From: Dendrophyllia cribrosa
Taxonomy: Eukaryota > Cnidaria > Anthozoa > Scleractinia > Dendrophylliidae
Length of the DNA: 64,000 bases
Reading direction: 5' to 3'
Assembly: GCA_024195265.1 (NCBI GenBank)
Contig: JAJLRJ010000003.1
Span: forward strand, 30,964,143-31,028,142
Below are positions 60,575 to 64,000 of this stretch, one piece after another. Position 1 is the first letter of the stretch. Every line of letters begins with the position of its first letter. The position numbers were made by a program, and so were the translations under genes. Below the pieces are notes generated by a model. The model was not told where the DNA came from and searched no databases. It saw only the letters and a program-made list of their open reading frames with translations.

Positions 60575-62431
60575 CGAGAAGTTTTAACAGCTTGCTTATT
60601 AAGTTTTGGTCCCTTACAAAGACGGTGGTGTCATCGGCGTATTGTGTACATTTTATCTCTTTAAGACCAACTTTAATTCCTTTAATAGAATTGTCGTTTT
60701 TTAGAGCTCTTGCTAGAAGTTCAATTCCGATTACAAACAAAAGTCCTGACAGAGGGCAACCTTGCCTTACTCCACGTTGTAAACGGAAAAACGGCGACGT
60801 GTGACCGTTATTTATTACGCAGCTGGAGGCTTCACGATAAAGCACTTCTATCCAATTTAAGAAATTTGGACCAAAGTTGAACACTCTGAGGGCGGCGTTT
60901 AAGTAGTTCCATTCTATAGAGTCGAAAGCTTTTTTAAAGTCAATAAATAGCGCTATTCCGGGACTATTGATTTGTTTTGTGTGAAACATGACGTCTTCAA
61001 TCAATCTAATATTCTCACCAATAAAACGACCTTTGACGTATCCTGTTTGATCTGGGTTAATAATTTTTGGGAGTAATTTTTCTAATCTTTTAGCGATTGT
61101 TTTAGTAAGAATCTTATAGTCTACATTTAGCAGCGAAATGGGCCTTAAATTTTCAAGAATTGCTTTATCTTTATTTTTTTGGGGGATAAGTGATATTATT
61201 CCTCTCTTTTGACTAATTGATAGAGCTCCTGTTTGAAATGCATAATTGAAACTGGCAATCATTTCAGTGCACAACTCTGGCCAAAAGAACTTATAAAATT
61301 CAGCTGACAAGCCATCGGTACCTGGTGTCTTATCATTTTTGAAATCTTTAAGAGCAATGTAACATTCATTTTCTCTTACCACACCTTCACAAGACAACTT
61401 TTCCTCTTCAGATAGAGGTGTTATATTTTCTAAATTAAAGAATGTAGAGGTTGAAAAAATTTCGTTATCTATGTTTTTTGAGGTATAAAGTGTTTCGTAA
61501 AAATCTTTTTCCTCTTTCAAGATTTCAAATTGATTGTGGGTATAGGTGTTGTTGCTACGTTTTAACTTTGTTATCGTCTTTTTGCAATAATTTCGTTTCT
61601 CTAGGTTAAAAAAGTATCTTGTGTTGCGTTCGCCTTGTTCATACCATCTTGATTTACTCCTGAGAATTGCTCCTCTCGTTTTATGCCTCAACAGTTTTTC
61701 AAGGCTTGAATTTACAGCATATAGCTCATTAATAATCTTCTTATCGCCGGGGTTCTGTTCGGCTTTTAACTTTAGTTCATTAGCTTTGTTTTGAAGGTCT
61801 ATTTCTTCGTTTTTAACTATCTTGGCTTTCGTTTTGGAGTACATGATTGTGTAACCTCTTATCTCCATTTTAATTAGGTCCCAACGTAATCCTAGATCGT
61901 CAACATCTTTGTATTTTTCTTTATATTGGATAATGTTTTCTCGAAGCTTGCTAGTGTATTTTTCATCTTTAAGAAGTGAATTATTAAATTTCCAAAAACC
62001 AGGACCTTTTTTTTGATCCATTGTTTCAGATTTGAAAGCTATTGAAACTGCGGAGTGATCTGTTTGGGGAGCGTGTGTAATTTTACAGGATGTTACCAGA
62101 TCACGCAACTCTTTAGAAATCAAGAAGTAGTCTAAACGACATTGTATTTTGAAGGACTTATTTCGCCATGTGAAGCTTTCTACGTCAGGATTCAAAAAGC
62201 GCCAAATATCGATTAATTTGTATGTGTTGCATAATTGCTCAATTTCCTTAATTACAGAAGTTTTCTTAGAGACCGGATTTCCACCTTTTTTATCCAATTC
62301 TTTTAGCGCACAGTTAAAATCTCCTCCAACTACGATGTTTTCATTTGCACACATTTCCAACTGTTTTCGTATTTCTCTGAAAAACAACACTTGTTGGGTT
62401 TGATCATTTGGTGCGTAAATATTTGCTAAGG
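60564..62431 (-). CDS. LINE ORF2 first part: endonuclease (partial) and reverse transcriptase
   Basis: Begins within the APE-type endonuclease: NIYAPNDQTQQ, VVGGDFNCAL (catalytic Asp/Asn), RLDYFLIS and HAPQTDHSAVSI (catalytic Asp-His). RT motifs follow: GTDGLSAEFYKFFWP, LRPISLLNVDYKILTK, ALFIDFKKAFDSIEW (motif A), GVRQGCPLSGLLF (motif B) and CTQYADDTTVFV (motif C, Tyr-Ala-Asp-Asp). The frame ends at LLKLLDDF; the next residues are in the next frame, indicating one lost base near 60570. The absence of the first endonuclease residues shows it cannot act autonomously. Confidence 0.9.
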
Positions 62432-63789
62432 TTCTACTTGTTGATAGATAGATGAAATGCTTTCTTCCTGTGATGGAGGAATGTCATTAAGGCTGACTTG
62501 AAAGTCTTCTACTGCAGCACTTAGTCCATTGTGTAGAGTGGTCTTCCTTTCCTCTTCATAAGGCAATTCTTGTGTGAGAATATCTCCATTTGCATATTCT
62601 GTGCAAAAATGATACAGAAAACAATGGTGTTGGACTCTTAGTAAAAACGTACTCAAGCTCGGATGCAGCGAAGTTGGAAGACAAAAGACAGTGGGAAATT
62701 CTTCTACCAGACGTATCTGTTCGGATGCCCACACTGCTCCTAATGATCCCAATAGCTTCTTATCTTTCGGTCGCACTGTTACAAAGGACTGGTCAAAGGT
62801 ACGAACCAAGGTTGGTTTCTCATCAACATCACTTACAGTCCATTTCATTGCTCTAAACGCACTGGGTGTTACTTGATTCTCCACTCTGACAAAGTCATGC
62901 TCTTTGTACTGATGCGGTTTCTCAGTTGACATGAGAATCCCTCTTCCTTTCGTACCATACCAACCAACATCAGTATCAGCTTTTACAGTGGCTTTATCAT
63001 CCATGCTAATGTCAAGTGTAAGGGAAGCAAGTTCTTCATTCTTATATGCATCCGTCCGGACAAGCTTTACATGTGCCCGTTGATGATGAGTATCTATGTG
63101 ACTATCCTCTAAAGTTTTCTCGGGTTTCTTACATGTAAAGAAAAATCTCCCATCAGACGCTTTGTGGTGACGTTTGGCCTCTCTCGTGTTACTCTTCCTG
63201 GGTTTTTGCCATAAGGCCACTGTACGTGAGCTTTTTATACACGGCTTGCCTTGCTCTTCTAGATAGTGATTTGCAATGTCCAACAGATCAGCCTCTTTGA
63301 CTCGACTCCTATCACAATACAGAACCGAGTCTCGGCGTCTTCGTTCTGCACTACTGTCGCTTTCTAGGGTTTTAACCACAAGTTCCATAGTGTCTTCATC
63401 CAACAGAGTGGATCGACCTGCACCCTGCGCCCTTGCTTTGAGTCTGTTTTCTTCAATAAGAGTTTGTGCAATTCTCGAGACCATGGACACAAATGCCAAT
63501 GAATCTTCATTTGATTGTAGCTGAAGTTTTTGACGATACCTTTTTTGAACTGCAGACAGCTCTTCTTCAATCCTCTTGTTATTGACATCTGATAACAAGG
63601 GATTTTGCAATGCTTTTTGCAATTCCTGTTCTTTGTCAGTGAGGTGGCGAATACTTTCTTTAATTTTTAAGCGGGCAATGTCTTGAGCAGCCAGTTTCGC
63701 ATTGCTAGTTTCCTCAATGACATATTTCAGTCTGCAGAGTGATGCATTGCCTGTTGTAGGCTTTATACCAATGTTGTATAGCTGTTTAC
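62432..63789 (-). pseudogene. DDE-like/SAP protein gene, 5' part in the window
   Basis: After an acceptor (TTCACCAG) the exon runs open for 452 codons to the LINE insertion. It begins with helical coiled-coil sequence (AAQDIARLKIKESIRHLTDK), then RRRRDSVLYCDRSRVKEADL. The block LTLDISMDDKATVKADTDVG with GTKGRGILM follows; the Asp-Asp-Lys resembles the first catalytic Asp region of DDE transposases ('DDKaxVxxG'). Then RAMKWTVSDVDEKPT and a region ending CTEYANGDILTQELPYEEER. Together with 57263-58621 it forms one exon of about 905 codons. The upstream exon at 63875-64000 joins in phase 1. Confidence 0.6.
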
Positions 63790-63874
63790 CTGGTGAACAC
63801 AAAATATCACAAAATCTTGTGTAAGGATGACAATTAAATTAAATCTGGTGATAGAAAAGTCAATGCACAAATAC

Positions 63875-64000
63875 CTGATAGCATGCTTGACAAAAGTCCT
63901 CTAACAGCCAGTCTGCTCCATTCAGAGTCCAAGGTACCCAAAAGACCTTGAATCAATTCAAATGATAGTGCATGATTTATTTCATCTGGGACCATTTCCT
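63875..64000 (-). CDS. DDE-like/SAP protein gene, next upstream exon (partial)
   Basis: Open on the minus strand: EMVPDEINHALSFELIQGLL then SEWSRLAVRGLLSSMLS, ending at a GTATTT donor in phase 1 that fits the acceptor at 63789. It runs off the right edge of the window, so the gene's start and any terminal repeats lie outside. Confidence 0.55.

Larger units (their letters stand above)
58633..62431 (-). mobile_element. 5'-truncated L1/Tx1-type LINE with 11-bp target-site duplication
   Basis: TTCTACTTGTT occurs at 58622-58632 and 62432-62442, exactly flanking the element. The 3' end (low coordinate) carries A-rich tail repeats (AAAAAC) on the minus strand. The 5' end begins inside the endonuclease domain, so this is a truncated copy. 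It interrupts a single coding exon in the same orientation. Confidence 0.92.

Noticed and set aside
60108..60587. 159-codon plus-strand ORF
   Set aside because: Antisense to the LINE RT C-terminal region; hydrophobic Leu/Ile runs derive from Lys/Asn-rich codons on the other strand.

Overview
The window is eukaryotic and almost certainly from a cnidarian, most likely a stony coral. It is AT-rich. Genes are split by GT-AG introns, and it is packed with transposon families that I recognise from coral and sea-anemone genomes (Ngaro/DIRS elements, CACTA-like and DUF6589-like transposases, RecQ-like helicases, L1/Tx1 and CR1 LINEs, foldback MITEs). I see no confident conserved single-copy host gene. 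Family names come from memory of protein families, not from a search.

Layout. 1-5 kb: non-coding, with a transposase-like fragment and two small foldback elements. 5.1-10.7 kb (minus): a multi-exon CACTA-like transposase gene, legible exon by exon but broken by a stop and frameshifts. 11-20 kb: foldback elements, a small multi-exon gene candidate, a minisatellite, and a Crypton/DUF3504 tyrosine-recombinase pseudogene with three in-frame stops. 20.9-21.4 kb: a long foldback MITE bounded by TTAA. 21,499-27,439: a complete, apparently very young Ngaro-type retrotransposon with gag, RT-RNase H and tyrosine recombinase ORFs; its split direct repeats (300 and 461 bp) read as identical. It interrupts a SANT/Myb-like coding fragment. 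28.1-36.1 kb: an uncharacterised pseudogene family member, split by an older Ngaro-like copy and a 2.7 kb (GGCT)n tract.

40,245-50,851 is the best candidate for the system worth finding. It is a 10.6 kb DNA transposon flanked by a 9-bp direct repeat (AGGTGGAAA) and long near-identical terminal inverted repeats, each itself a foldback. It carries two convergent genes: an intact three-exon RecQ-like superfamily-2 helicase (588 aa) and a seven-exon ZAD-like/DUF6589-like putative transposase. The second gene is broken by a stop, a 5' frameshift and a 16-bp tandem duplication. A 129-bp MITE with the same termini and its own 9-bp duplication sits between them. The closest described relatives I know are helicase-bearing Academ elements (AcademH).

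50.9-57.2 kb: mostly non-coding, with a 473-bp foldback built of AATCGAAC words and two isolated exons. 57.3-64.0 kb (minus): a DDE-like gene with a C-terminal SAP motif, interrupted by a 5'-truncated L1/Tx1-type LINE. The LINE has an 11-bp target-site duplication; removing it restores the reading frame exactly. The gene runs off the right edge.
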